Assembly (NCBI GenBank): GCA_947034895.1 | Contig: OX344762.1 | Location: 45,860,760 to 45,924,759 of the forward strand | Source: Rhytidiadelphus loreus | Taxonomy: Eukaryota; Streptophyta; Bryopsida; Hypnales; Hylocomiaceae | DNA: 64,000 bases | Reading direction: 5' to 3' | Part shown: piece by piece, positions 47,076 to 60,119 of the stretch | Position numbering within the stretch: the stretch's first letter is position 1 | Layout of the letters: each line of letters starts with the position of its first letter | The notes under the pieces: generated by a model | Database searches by the model: none | What the model saw: the letters and a program-made list of their open reading frames with translations, nothing else | Told to the model about the DNA's origin: nothing | Made by a program: the position numbers and the translations under genes

Positions 47076-48600
47076 ATTCCAGATGGGTTATATTACCTCC
47101 CATCACCCCACTTGTATAAAGACATTGCCTATACATCCTCATGTTCTCACATTGGTAGAGGGATCCAAATACACACTAGGTAGTTGTTGAAAAATTGTAA
47201 TATTTTTTGTTTTTCCAAGTAGGGTCCTTTTAATTTTTGCCTTAGGCACCCAGTGCTCTTACATTAATGGATTGTCAAGAGCTCCATTTGATAAGAGCGG
47301 TCTTCAAAGTGCTGAAATCTTCATTTTTAGAAGATTACCAAGTTGTTACGGACTACTTTTGCAGTGGTGGGCCAATAGAAAATAAGTGATTAATGGTGTA
47401 GTAGTGCTGTCAAGTCCATGCCACCTCAACTGCCATGAAGGTTTGATTGATATTTAAACACTCAAGTCGGAACGTGCTACAATTTCTAGCTCATTTAATG
47501 CCTTAATGTTGCCACCATAAGGCCAAATGTGCATGTCTCATATCTATCAACATAATCTCCAACTTCATCATAAAGCTCCTTCGAATGCATATGCACAATC
47601 TTATCTTCACCTTCAAAATCAAACTCCAAAAATTTCAACTCCCCTATAGTATCATTCAAACTTGAATCTTCAAACATCCCCAATGTACATTCATCATTTT
47701 CAAGTTCACCTACTTTCTTCAACTCGGTCTCAATACTTTCAATATTTTGCAGGAATCCACCACCCTTTATACCACTACAACCCTCAAATTCTACACAAAT
47801 CACAAAACTCTACTACTTTGGATGTTTCACATTGGATTCACCAAATATGTCGTAGGAATTGTTGTCTATCCGGAAAAGCACGAAGCTTCTAGCTGTAGTA
47901 AAGATTTGTAAAAAGAAAAGAATCCAAATATGTATTTTTATTCAATATATATCAACCTCCAAAAAAACCTCACATTGAACATTAAACTCCCAAAACTTGG
48001 ACAATACATGATAGCACTTGAATCCCTCTCAAATTTGGCTACTGCATCATGACAAGCTCTAAGGTAAAACCCTCACAACCCTCAACAATTTGCTTATTGC
48101 CTCCCTCCTTCATCAAATATATCTCATATCTATACAATATGCCCCTATATCTCCTTCTACCATAACAATTAATAACCATCTTCCCCCCTTCCATCTATCT
48201 ATATGTCTTCACTATCCTCTCCATCTCTATCTAAATAATATATTTCTATCCTATCCCCTTCATATCCATCTCTTAATTCATTACCATCTTCCTCCCCCCC
48301 CTTTTCCTTATATATGCCTTCACTAAATAAAAATAAGTTAAAAAGTAAACCCTAACTTAAAAATAATTGCCAATCAACCTATCAGTAACTAATCCACAAT
48401 TATAGAACTAATCCAAAAATATATATTTGTCTACTTTTAACTAGCAGACGGCCAACATAACGACACTGTGAGTGTTGGAGGGGGGGGGGGGGTGAGCCCT
48501 CAAGTTGGCACTTGGAACTCTGAACTTATTTTTCGCGATTTTTAATTAATTTTTAAGTGAAAAATAGGAAAAAACATATAAAAATACAATTATTGTGGGT
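47076..48600. other. Intergenic, one acidic minus-strand ORF of unknown nature
   Basis: A 102-codon minus-strand frame (47,803 to 47,495) encodes an acidic protein rich in Glu and Asp, with segments such as EFEGCSG and KFLEFDFEGEDKIV. I do not recognise it; it could be a remnant of a retroelement polyprotein or a decayed gene. 48,090-48,310 is pyrimidine-rich on the plus strand without a gene, and a run of about 12 G lies at 48,480-48,492. Confidence 0.35.
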
Positions 48601-50256
48601 TTTGGTAGAAGTCCCTACCAAAGTGGTGTGTAATGGCCTTAAATACGTGAAACACGTAAGACGTTACATTTTCACTAATTTTAGGTCTTATTAGTATAAA
48701 TAAGTAGTTAAGTCAGTAATTCCGAGCGATGTGAGAATTTGAGAGTTAACCAGTCCTAGTGTCTTGTTCATGTAATACAACAGCTATAAGTATACATGTA
48801 ACAAATTGGTTAAAAGTTAGAGTCTAGTCCGAGTCAGTCCAAATCCAACCAGAAAGAGTTAGATTTATTGTTTGTAGGTAATTTTGAGAAATACATTCAT
48901 TTACAGACCAAGATGGAGGAAATGGTGATTGGAACATACAGAGAGGTGCTTTTCTAGGTCAAAGCATGCCAGGAGGTCAAATAGAAGCCCGATCATCCAA
49001 GATTCCCCGGTATCAAGAATAATTTCTCCCCCGAGTGGAAATTATTAAAGAATTGCTAAAAATAGCATTCTTATTGGAGATTTGGTTTTGCCCTTAGTTG
49101 ATGGATATCTTGTAGAAGATTGCCCAAAAGTTTCGGGATTTTACAAAACTCCACGATGACTCCATGGATAGTCAACCGCTTAAAACTGCATTCGTAAATT
49201 CCTAGAAATTACCAATGTTGCGGTAAAATCTCACTAAAAATTAGTATAGTGTTTTGTGTGCCAATAAAGATCCCTGTCAAGTTTGAAGACATTCCGACAT
49301 TCCCAAGTACCAGAATTAGGACCGACAGCGAATTTTACAAGAATTTACAACTTGGCGGCGGGTTGACCGGCGAACCAGGAGCTAGCGGTGTTCGAACAGA
49401 GCGTTTCAAGGGTCAATTCTTACTCCCACAAATATTCTAAACCACCCAGGACCGACAGTTTTATCAAAAAACGCAAACTCCAAAAGTTAACTTTTTAACT
49501 TTTGTTCTGAGTTACCGTGACTCAAATTTGCGCTTTAAAACGGCTGGAGAGGTAGGGATAAGGGGTCCCTTAGGCTAATTGGGGTCTTCTAAACGCGATG
49601 GCGCAATTCGTTTTCAGTTTCGAATTGTCCCTCAAAAGATAGAGAGGGTCAACCCTTAGTTTGACTTTTAAAAGGTAATTTTGGATTAATCTGGGTTGAT
49701 TTTGCAAATATCTCATGTAAAATCGAAGATTGGATTTGCCCAAGATACTTGTCTTGCGTAAGAAGCCATCTTTTGGACTAAAGAAAGACAATTTAGAACT
49801 AACCCTAGATTAAAATACAAAATATCTCGGTTAATTAGGTAGGTTTTCAAAATATCTTTGGGAAAATCAAATATTTGATTTGGGAAAAGATTCTAAGGCC
49901 ATTTAGGGTCTAGAGGGAACTCGCTTGAGAACCTTCTTTCCCATTAAACAAAGATTATTTAGAAAACACGTTTAGGTAATTTAGCAAAATATTTAGATTG
50001 AAAGTAAAGATAATATTACGAACAACTTACCGGGGGGGGCCGGGAGCGAGTATATAAGGCCCTTCCTCGAGGTTGTTCGTGGCCCTCATTTCTTTGTTTC
50101 ATTCTTGTTGTTGCTCTTGACGTGTTACCGACACTTGTCGAAGCACTTTTTAAGCCAAGTTTTGGCTATTTTCTTCTATTTTCTTCTATTTTCTTCCATT
50201 CTTTTGTACTTTAAAGGTCCGGAGGGTCCCTTCAAAGCTTTCTTTTCTTTTCTTGT

Positions 50257-50890
50257 TTGAATTTGGAGGCTTCAAGCCCCAAAACTTTGCTTTTCAAGAG
50301 TTTAGGTGGAGGAAATCCCCTAACTCTAGTGTCGTTTGTGTTAATTAACTTATTTCTTGAATTTGGAGGCTTCAAGCCCCAAAACTTTGATATTTTGAGA
50401 GTTGTGGGAGTAGTTCCCAAACTCTACTTTGGTTTTATTGTTCTTTTGGAAACTAACCAACCATTTGTGCGAATTGATACTAGATTGTGAACTTAAAACT
50501 TTAAAGCGGCAAGGCTAGATCTTGCCAAAAAGTTTTGAGCATCACCACGTGCCAAAACTCGTTGTATAACAAGTGTTTGGTTTGAATAATTGTTAATGTT
50601 CGGTTAAACACTGTCATGTGTACCTCCTTTAGTGATTAAACTAGAACTTGTTTGGAGTTTTGAAAATTAGTTTTTAATGTTCGGTTAAACACTGTCATGT
50701 GTACCTCCTTTAAGAATTAAGTTTTCAAAATACTAGTTTGGATCCTTGGATCCTGGTTATTCCTGGGATTGCTCCCACATGGCGAAGCTTTGACTTTAAA
50801 ACCTAGAAACGGGTACTGGAAACTTAAATTTGACTATTAAATCCTAGGGTCGCTCCCGCACGGCGGAGCTTTGATCTTTGCCTTTGTGAA
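50257..50890. repeat. Three successive local duplications
   Basis: First pair: about 50,257-50,330 and 50,358-50,430, sharing TTTGGAGGCTTCAAGCCCCA. Second pair: about 50,597-50,635 and 50,677-50,715, sharing ATGTTCGGTTAAACACTGTC and GTGTACCTCCTTTA. Third pair: about 50,758-50,795 and 50,844-50,875, sharing a GCTCCC-CA-GGCG-AGCTTTGA core. Each has a period of roughly 80-100 bp. Confidence 0.8.
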
Positions 50891-51232
50891 AAATACTAAT
50901 ACTTGGATTTGTTTTCCAAGGCGAAGCTTTGACTTTAATAATAAGAAGAATCAAAGAAATAATATTCCTTTGAAACTTATTTAAAGTCCAAGAGCCCTTG
51001 AATTATTTCTCTTTCGCTCGTGCAAGTGGCGGAGGTATTGGTCCTCCAAAACTTTTTGGTTGTTTCTTTGCTAAATTGATGTGTGGCACCTTTGTTTCGA
51101 AGTTTATTTAACATAATTCTTGCTTAAAGAATTATTTTCCATATTATTGTTTCTTTTATTGTTGGTTGTTATTTCTAACGGAATAGTGTGCTTGATTGTT
51201 AGAATAACCAAAATTTCAGGTTGAAAAAGGAG

Positions 51233-51480
51233 TTCAGACCGAGAACGACTGAAGGGGTCGAGACGACTGGCTGGATCAAGAAGGACTGACTGGATTGGGA
51301 ACGACTGACGGGGTTGGGAACGACTGGCTGAACGGGAACGGGCTGGCTAGACGGGAACAGACTGGGGAATGATGGGCTGGACGGGAACGGACTGACGGGG
51401 TCGGGAACGACTGGCTGGACGGGAACGGGCTGACTAGACGGGAACGACTGACGGGGTCAGGAACGACTAGCTGAGCCAGA
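51233..51480. repeat. GC-rich minisatellite based on GGGAACGACTG
   Basis: Degenerate repeats of GGGAACGACTGACGGGGTC and GGGAACGACTGGCTGGAC alternate for about 250 bp. The higher-order period is irregular, near 18-20 bp. The minus-strand 80-codon frame over it is a translation of the repeat. Confidence 0.85.
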
Positions 51481-52328
51481 GCTTGCTGGAGTTCGAACAA
51501 ACTGGGTGGGGTGATCAAAAGTACTGGACGGAGCCAGGGATCAGTTCAAGCCTCACAGATCGAAATCCAACATCAAAATTCTAATTGATTAAAACCACAC
51601 TCAAAGTGTGGAAAAGCTAAGGCTGTTGTTGCCACGCATAAAAACTTTGGTTTTAGAGGGAAAATTTGAACACCAAGAATTCTCTTCAAAAACACAAGTG
51701 TCTCAAACCACCATAGCTCGCCATCAACAACAATCAAACAAAAACAACAAGTGAAGGAAGGGAAAGAGTGATTAAAGAGTGAACAAGGAAGACAAAAGAT
51801 CAAGGTTAGTATCTTATAATTTGGATTGTTTGATTATTTTATTCTTTTCGTTTGGCATCTTACTATTGAAGTTGGAATTGTTGGATTGTTTTATTTTTTT
51901 TTACTATTCATTTGGATTGTCGTTCATCCTTTTATTCCTTTTCCTATTCATTGATAGATTTGTTTTGATTATTTAAGAGTATTTCATTAAGAATACTATT
52001 CATTCGATTGGTTTTAATTATTAATTAGGATTCCAAAGCCAAATTAGTTGTTTGTTTGTAGTTTGGGGAATTTGTTTTATTAGGCCTAATAAGCCAAAAC
52101 AATGAAAACAAACAACAACTAATATCTTGGAATATTTAACAAAATAACTATTAAACAATTGACAATCGAATAAAACTACTATTCATTGAAAATTTAGGAA
52201 AAAATGAATTAAATTAATCATTTAATTTAAAAGGATTAGTTTTAAATTACCAACACTAACAAAATTGGACTTTTAGATAGGTTTAGAAACAATAATACTA
52301 AGATTTCTTCCAAATTCATGAAAGACAA

Positions 52329-52400
52329 TGGAGAATTTCGAGGAGACGATTATGATGGTGTTTTGCGATGATGGGACGATCAACATTCTCGATACTGAGG
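52329..52400 (+). other. Possible isolated exon, unknown product
   Basis: From an ATG at 52,329 a short frame with normal amino-acid mix (MENFEETIMMVFCDDGT, then INILDTE) runs to a GAG|GTATGA splice-donor-like site at about 52,400. Base composition differs from the flanks. No partner exon was found, and the frame is too short for any confident call. Confidence 0.2.
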
Positions 52401-54660
52401 TATGAATTTCAAAACTTGTCTTTTGTCTTTTCTTTTGCTTTCATTCTTTAAAAAATTAGATTAGAAAACTTAAACTAACAAAATTAAAAATTAAAAATCC
52501 AATAGCTAGTAGAATTTAAATTGTTAGAAAACCTTTGAAAATTTAACTAAAAATCATAAAGGTAATAATTAGATTAACTTCGAATTAATTTGGAAAACGA
52601 AATAGTAATCTCATCCAAAAGAATCTCAAAAGGAATCTAATTTAATTTAGGAACTTAGGGAATATTAGAATAATTAGGGGAAGTCAAAACCTAATTTATC
52701 TACTTATTCTCTTGAAAATTATTAAAGGAACGAATTCTATCCAACTAAGGGGAATTTCCATCCATTTAAAAGTTTTCATCTAAAAGTCCTAAATTCTTAC
52801 TTTTAACCTTAATAGGAAGATAAATTATCATTTTACCCATAAAAACCATAAAAACCTTAAAGAATCACTAAAATTAAAATAATAATTTAGAATTAGGATT
52901 AAATAAAGAACAATTAGGAATATTCTCAAGGCACGACTAGGGAATCTTTTGAAACCATAATCTTTTAGAGAATCTTTTGAAGATTCTAAATCCACCTTTT
53001 ACTTTTTACTTTACTTTAATTTGGAAGGATAAAAGGGTGGATGAAGATTTGACCTAATTTTGGATGAAAAATCCTAAAATAGGTCAAAATTAGGTTTTCT
53101 CTAAAAATTCCATTAGATAACTTAATTAACCTTTCAACCCTGAAATTTAGATTTATTTTACATTATTTTTCTATTTTTAGTTGACGGATGAAGTTTTTAG
53201 GATAGAATTAGGTACGAATTTCATCCACACATAACTTTTATTAGGAATATCAGAATCCAACTTGCTTTACCATTTTGGAAAGGGCAAATTGTATTCTTTG
53301 ATTTAGTTTAGGTAGAATTTTAGTTTAGCTAGAAGTTTAAATCACAATTAACTAACCTTCAACAACCTTTATTTCTTAACTATTAGAGTGTTTTTGAAGT
53401 ACTTAAATTAGGTAAAAATCAACATAACAAAGTGTCCATTGCTTGGAAGGCCAAAGAACACTAAGTTTACAATTTACCCAATTAAACCATTAACTTATGC
53501 TGCTAGAACCTGTGTGCAACTTTTTGACTTAAGGGTGGAGTTAGAAACACTCACAGGGGGCAGTCCATTTTTAGTGAAAAATCATTGTTCTTTAATTTAT
53601 TCTGCAAAATCTATCGTGGCATCACTCGCGCCACATCACATCCACGTCACACTACAAACTTTTTATGTATATATATATATATATATAATTATTAAAAAAA
53701 TAAAAAATAAATCATGAATATTTGCACCTCTGGATTGCTGAAAATAATATCTTAACAACCTTTCTGAGGGCTCAAAATTTTCCTAATGATGTATAAATAG
53801 TTCACATATGTCATGAAAATGTTGTCTTGAGAGGGTCAAAAACATCTTTTCACTACAACTTATGTTAAGAATTTTTTTTAATTTCTTAAAATTGTAAGTG
53901 TAGACCAATTTCCCATTTTAGGGAGAAGTGTATTCATTTTTTTGCAACTTGATTAATTTGTTGTCATTCCAAAAAGAACTTGACTTACATAGATATTCTA
54001 GTAGTTTATGTGTGATTAATCTTTTATTGTAGTGATCCTTAGGATACAAAAGGAATTTGGAGAAGTGGATATTTAGTGGCAAATTTTTATTCAAGCCAAT
54101 TTTTATAAGGTAATGACACCCAATTGTGACCAATTTGCAAAATTGACCAATCTTGATGCTTGCCAAAATTGTAAACCCTCTAAATATAAGAGCCTAATAT
54201 CAATTTTTGGTTACACCTATTCTTGGCACTTTGAAAGTCATAGTTTATTTTTACATCGTCTCCAAAAAATATACTAAGAGAATCTCAAATCTTTTTGAAT
54301 TTAACAATTTGAAAACAGGAACATGCTCAAGTGTTTATTTAGACATCCACCGAGTGGACATTGAAAAATGTCATTCATTGTAGCAAATCTATTAGATGAG
54401 AACTAGTGATCTTTTGGGTTTCTTTGGTGTAAGTGAGACATACACCCTAGAAATCTAGAATGCAAGTAAGGCGGACAAATTGGTCAATCAATTGTAATCA
54501 TCCATTCTTCATCCAAATATTGGTGAATCTCATATTTCTTAGAGATGGTTTTGACAACTTCATCCACTTTTTTATTTTCTTCTAATGTAATGGAAGCCCA
54601 TTCAAAGATTAGGTAAGATTTTGGTAACAATGTAGGGATGAAGAATTTGTACCAAAATTG
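52401..54660. other. AT-rich intergenic DNA, no gene seen
   Basis: Rich in AATTAGG/CCTAATT words, with low complexity in parts and a short (AT)n run at about 53,668-53,687. Frames up to 92 codons (53,439) have no recognised domain. Confidence 0.5.
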
Positions 54661-55480
54661 TCTAAGGTAAGTACACCTAAAACCAACAATATAAACAATT
54701 AGCATGGTTCCATTAGTATGTTGAAATTTTTTGTGGAGTCTTGTTGGTAGTCAAAAAGGAGATTCTAGATTCTTTTAGAATGTAATATTAAGACATTGAA
54801 ATATTGATTGTATAAACTATGCATTCAACTTTAAAATGTTGAAAATAGGTGTTTCTAAAACCAGCATTAGACTCTCATGAATAGTGGGAGTACATTTTAG
54901 GCAAGAATCTATGGATTTTGCTTTTACAAGGGTGTTAGTCGAAGGTGTAACTACCTCATTACAATCATTGCAAAATTCAACCTTGTAATACAAACTCCAC
55001 GTATTAAAGAATAAAAGTTGCTACCAAGTATATACAAATATTGTGGACATTAGAATTAGTCATAAAGTGGGAGGAAACTAGGGTTTCTTTCCCATAGAAT
55101 AGCAAAATACAAAGCACTAGGGATTAAACTTTTTTTGGGTTCAAAATAGAGCTCTTTTGAGTTTTGTCTGTAATTTTGTTTCCACCAATGAGAACTCACA
55201 AGCATGCAACATGTGGGACAAGGCATTGTATAATCAATATCTAAGGTTCTTTTACACTTTTTTTTATCCAATTGTAGGTGTTGCATTTTGGATAGTGTTG
55301 ATTCATTCATGCTTTTATATACTTTACTCCTATTGTTTCCTTACAAATGAAGTATTATTGAGCGCACTCTCCCAAATTACATCCCCACTCAATCATACAT
55401 AGTACGAGACATGGTATATTGTTAATCTCTTTGCAACTTTTGTATAAGTCACATACTTTGTAAGGCATTACTACCTTTTG
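54661..55480. repeat. Second copy of the P450 upstream module
   Basis: Aligned with 10,690-11,440. Shared stretches include AGTACACCTAAAACCAACAA, TAGACTCTCATGAATAGT and TTCCACCAATGAGAACTCAC. It is not followed by a P450 promoter but by 250 bp of unrelated sequence and relic 3. Confidence 0.65.
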
Positions 55481-55737
55481 TTGCTCATTGCCTCATAGTG
55501 CAAACCATTATATGAAATTTGAACCCTACGTAGGGCCATTTGACTTTTGGCACATGTGCAAATTTAGGGGGAAAAAAAAATTTAGTACCTAGTCCCACAT
55601 GGCACACCAAGTAATCACTTGGGCCAATTTTTTTTTTTATTATTTATTATTTATTGGATATTTTTTTCTATTGTTGCACATTCTCATGCTATAATATAGC
55701 CTTCCACATGGTCCAAATTTCTTATAATGCAGATGAA

Positions 55738-56045
55738 ATCTCATCAATTCAAATGAATGGGTCCATAAAACATTGATGTTCAATATTGTCCACTAACTAA
55801 AAGGTAAAAGTTTGAAGTGTTATCATTTCAAGGTGGGGAGTATAATGTCTAAGCATCATGCTAGCTTCAACATTGATTCACATTATGGTTTCAACGTTTA
55901 AACAATTCTTTCATTAGTCTCTTCCTAATGGTTTGTAATCTATAGAGAAGGATAAGTTAGAACTTAAACGGTGAAGGAGTTGGACATGTGTTAGCTCACT
56001 CTTTGACTACCATTCCAAAGGTTGGTTTATTGATTTCTTCAAATA
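55738..56045 (+). pseudogene. P450 relic 3: promoter fragment joined to the exon 4 tail
   Basis: Promoter-like CATCAATTCAAATGAATGGG and TGTTCAATATTGTCCACTAA (55,738-55,797) are followed by the degenerate haem loop and C-terminal tail (CATCATGCTAGCTTCAACAT; CTTCCTAATGGTTTGTAATC). The haem loop is eroded, GGTTTGTAA gives the same stop as relic 1, and a small insertion follows. No function as a P450 is possible. Confidence 0.75.
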
Positions 56046-58020
56046 ACACGATTGAAATAGCTATTTATATATAGGATATTATTTGCAATTTGTTTGAAAA
56101 TATCGCATAAATACCATTTCATAATTGTGTAATAATCATGTTCCTTTTAAGGCCATTACAATGTGAAATTGTTTTTTTATTTATATTTATGCATAACTAT
56201 ATATGTTGCTTACAAATTTCTTCAAATATTGTCAAGTATGCATGTTATGGATTGTCCATCTATTTATGTCTATAACTACACTTTGCTTTAGGACCATGCT
56301 TTGTAGGGAGGGACATTGCATTTAAATGTGAAATTGATCTTAGTTGATCAACAACACCTTACATACAATCAAGCAATCAATGGTTCGAACTATTTATTTC
56401 TAGAGGGTTTAAAAAATGGAATTATCCTTGATTGTTTTTCTATGAGATTTGTATCTAGACAAACTATTGTAATTTGTTTCTTCTACAAAAGCACTCATTG
56501 TTTTCTTCTACAAGTAAGCTTGTGCTTCTTTACCATTAGAAAAGCAATGGGGCCTCAAGAGGGCGGATAGAGGTGGACCAATCGTGCAAATAAAAAATAA
56601 ACAAAAGTTTGATTTTTAATTTAAATTTATTTATTTGCACTTTTGCAATTTTGGTCTAGGTTTGGCGGCTCTCTTGAAGGTTCATTCTTTCTCTAATGCT
56701 TCTCATTGGAAACATCTACAATAAGTACACTAGTTTCCAATTTTATCCTTATTCACTAATAAAAACACCCATCTAAATTTTTGTCTCAAATGTGCAATTG
56801 GGTTCAATACTCTTACAATCTTTTTTTCTTTGGTAGATGTAGCTAGCAAAAAGTTCATAAAACTTAGGAAGTTCTAGCATGCCAAAAAATGGACACATTT
56901 CTAAACTGCAAATTGCATTGGAATTGGAGCAAAGAATACTTTAATATTATACAACAAACTTCTAGAGATGTGGAGGCAAGTTCATAGTCAAAGAAGTGAA
57001 TTTGGCCTCCTCATTCACCATAGAAAACCTTTTGAAGATAGTCCAAGATTTGTTGTGAAAATCGAGCAAACCAAAGAATAAGCAAGAAATGATACATGCA
57101 ATGCAAGTAGTATGAGATCGAGTATCTCTACAACAATTGCAAAATTCTCATTTCTAATATGTCCAATTGAATGCAAGCTATAATTTTAGTAAAAGGTGGT
57201 ACTACAATGATAGATAGCTAGTGTGTAGATAAGATCTAAATAAATATATGATTTTGATATTCAAGTGCATATATTTATTATGATGATCAAGTCCTCTATA
57301 CTATGATTCCAAAGCAACTTGCACTTTTAAAATCCTCACAATCATTGGAAAGTCATCAAAAAGTCATTTTGAGTGTCAAGATGTCCAAAACATACTTGCT
57401 TCACAAAGCTAAGGTAGTGTGCTCTTAAAGTGACCTTTTAAGATATGATTGTATTTGGGGGGAAGTTAAACTCCTTGAAACAGTTTTCAGTAAATTTTTG
57501 TAGGAAGAAAAATGAAAATGACATTGAATCCAAGTCGTTTCTTATTTTTTGGACCTTTGTGGAATTAGTTACAAATTTTTGAAGTTGAAACGCAGTGGTC
57601 ACTAAACGCAACCACCTCCTGAAATTTACACCGTTGATACATTGAAGAAAGCAAAATGTACTTTAATTTGACTATGTTAGTAGCTGCTTATAGAGCAAGA
57701 TCACTTTTAGAGAACCCTATAGTACCTTAGAATTTTCTTCAAGTGCCAACCCCACTTTGAAGTTCAAGGTTATGATTACAAACTTACAATATTTCATTTT
57801 CATGTATGTATGCAATCTTTCATTATTTCAACTTTTCATATTGTAAACGTACTCCAAAGTCCAAACACATATGATGTCATTTTTCCTTTCTTCAAACTTG
57901 AGTACATCTTGTATGATCAATACAAGTAGAACTTCCCTCAATGCATCCTCTCTTCTTAGTGCATAATTGTCACTGATGTAATTAGTAGGTGGGCTAAATT
58001 CCAAGCATTTTTCTGAAAGG
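56046..58020. repeat. Segmental duplicate block D, third copy
   Basis: Matches 37,793-39,155 closely, including the inverted internal segment (56,942-57,159). After about 57,400 it contains some 400 bp not seen in the other copies, then rejoins their shared order at TACTCCAAAGTCCAAACA and GATGTAATTAGTAGGTGGG. No gene is seen. Confidence 0.7.
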
Positions 58021-58769
58021 TAGTGTAGGTAGAGCTGCCATTAGTTAGGTGGCCATTATTACACCTCTCTTAGTGCATAGTCCCAGCACTATGCACCAAG
58101 ACGAGTTCTACTTGTATCTAGGGTTCTTTTACACTTCTTCTTTTTCAAATGTTTGTGTTGCATTTTGGGTACTAGAGTGTGGATTGTGAATGTACATACT
58201 TTACTCCTTTTGTCCCCAATTTGCTTACAATTGAAATACCATGGAGTGCACTCAATGAGATTCCACTCCCACTCGTACGTAATACACTTGATTTAAACTC
58301 CGGGGTCACGGCAACTTCTGTACCTGCCGACTTTTGTTTACTCATTGCCTTGTGGTTGCCTCACATTGGGCACATTTATTTACAGAAGCAAACTCATCAA
58401 TTCAAGTGAATGGGCCCATATACTGACCTAACATTCAATATTGTTCAATTTCTTTGGGACATATGTGCTGCAACAAGAAATGACTGGAAAGCCAATTTCA
58501 AAAAGATCAGGTTGTGCACCCTCGCTAAATAATGGGAGCCACAATGCAGTAACATGAGCGGTGCCGATAGCACTGTCTCGCAAACTGTTCGAGCAACAAT
58601 GTGGAGTTGGGGTCATTTGAGCTAACTAAGCTACCCAGACTGAAGTCCTGTGACTGTGACTTCCTCAACATCTGACTAACCTTGCTCACTTGCTTTTCAA
58701 ATTGTGCAAGCCTTGCCATCAATCTTCTTGGCCATGGTGACCATGGCGATGCCTTCTGTAGCTTGGAGT
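58021..58769 (+). promoter_or_regulatory. Orphan P450 promoter with intact first exon
   Basis: Copies the region upstream of P450 genes 2 and 3, including GGTGGCCATTATTACACCTCTC and CTCCGGGGTCACGGCAACTT, then a changed TATA position (CTAAATAATGGGAGCC, about 58,525) and the first exon at 58,734-58,769 (MVTMAMPSVAWS) with its GTAAGT donor. No exon 2 follows; the next is that of copy 4, 3.1 kb away. It may be a dead promoter or a distal alternative one. Confidence 0.7.
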
Positions 58770-58819
58770 GTAAGTGTACGCTTAGCTCCTCTTCTCAACT
58801 TTCCAAACAATCTTATTAA

Positions 58820-59735
58820 GCAGACTCAGAATACTGACTAGCTAGGGATCAAACTCCTTTTCTGTCCGAAAGATTGAGAACTTTTTTGAGTTCCGTCCCT
58901 AGTTTTGCTTCCACTATCAATGGAGAACTCAAAACAAGCACATGGTATGTGGGACAAAGGCATTGTGCAATCAATATCTTGGGTTGTTTTTTTAACACTT
59001 TTCGTCCAATTGTAATTGTTGCATGTTGAGCAATGTTGATTGTGGGTGTACACACTTTACTCTTTTTGTTCATTGACATGCTTCAAAATGAAATATCATT
59101 GAGTGCACTCAGCAAGATTCCACAACCTTACATACTTTAATAATTACACTTATATTAAGCTCTTTGCAAGTGCTAAAAGGGATACGTACCATATAGGGCA
59201 CTGCCACCATTTGTAGCTCATTGACTCATGGTTTCCACATAAGGTAGGAGGCTCATAAAGTGACCCTTCGAGGTCTGGTCGGCTTCTTTGATGGATTTCA
59301 AATGTGTGAATATGTTTTCCCTTATTTTTCACATGACGAAAAATTGATGCGGAATCTAAGGCAAGTGTCCGGTTTCATATTTTTGGGGGCCTTTATGAAT
59401 TACTTATGAGTTTCCAAAGAATTCTGCAATAGGGACCTATTCTTGATCATAGGCCTTGCAAAATCCAAACATGTGCAGTGTGAAAGAAGATATGACTTGA
59501 CCAAAAACAAGCACTGTGGCAATGAAAAAATAATACACAAGGTTCGGTCCTAATGTGACCCTTAAAAAACTTAAACGGACCCTACATTCTTTTAACATTT
59601 GTAAGAAGACAATTGGGCAATCAATTCCAAGGCATTTAGAAAAATTAAGTGGACACAACTTGGCTTTGCAAATGGACCCTCCCTAGCTCTTATTCCATCC
59701 ACATGCAAAGTATAAACCAACATCACACTTTCTAT
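58820..59735. repeat. Upstream module, third copy (diverged)
   Basis: Shares AGGGATCAAACTCCTTTT, ATGGAGAACTCA and TTTTCGTCCAATTGTAA-type stretches with 11,120-11,300 and 55,110-55,280. No gene is seen; minus-strand frames of 60-76 codons are not conserved. Confidence 0.5.
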
Positions 59736-60119
59736 TGTTCCTGTAACAAGGAATGACTCAAAAAGTCAATTTCGAAAGTCAGATAGGGTTGCGCAATCGG
59801 ATGCATTTCTCTTGTCCACTTGAATTTGTATGAGTTTGCTAGAAAATGGGAGCCAAAATGCAGTGCCATGAGCATACAGACTGTCTTGCATACTGTTGGA
59901 CAGAGCAACAAGTGTGGAGTTGGGGACATTTGAGCTAACTAAGCTACCCAGACTGAAGTCCTGTGACTGTGACTTCCTGAACATCCGACTTGTTCACTTG
60001 CTTTTTAAATTGTGGAAGCGTGACCATCAATTTTCTTGGCCATGGTGACCATGGTGATGCCTTCTGGATTGTAAGTTTACTCTTTTCTTCTCAATTTTCC
60101 AAACAATCTTATTATGCAG
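59736..60119 (+). promoter_or_regulatory. Orphan P450 promoter with broken first exon
   Basis: AAAATGGGAGCCAAAATGCA and the following 200 bp match the P450 leaders. The TATA position is degenerate (TAGAAAAT, 59,840-59,847). The first exon starts at 60,042, but an 8-nt deletion removes GCTTGGAG, so the frame reads into a TAA and splicing at the remaining GTAAGT would shift the frame. Confidence 0.65.

Larger units (their letters stand above)
48601..52328. other. Repeat-rich region, possible remnant of a long-terminal-repeat element
   Basis: Composition is less AT-rich than its surroundings. A GAGTATATAAGGCCC core-promoter-like sequence (50,048-50,062) is followed by a series of local duplications and a minisatellite. 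That layout would suit an LTR-like promoter and leader, but no second LTR, primer-binding site, gag or pol was found, so this is only a suggestion. Frames of 60-80 codons here are not recognisable. Confidence 0.35.

Noticed and set aside
48601..51230. Complete LTR retrotransposon
   Set aside because: No paired LTRs, primer-binding site, polypurine tract or pol domains could be found; kept only as a possible remnant.
51276..51518. 80-codon minus-strand Pro/Ser-rich frame
   Set aside because: A translation of the GGGAACGACTG minisatellite.
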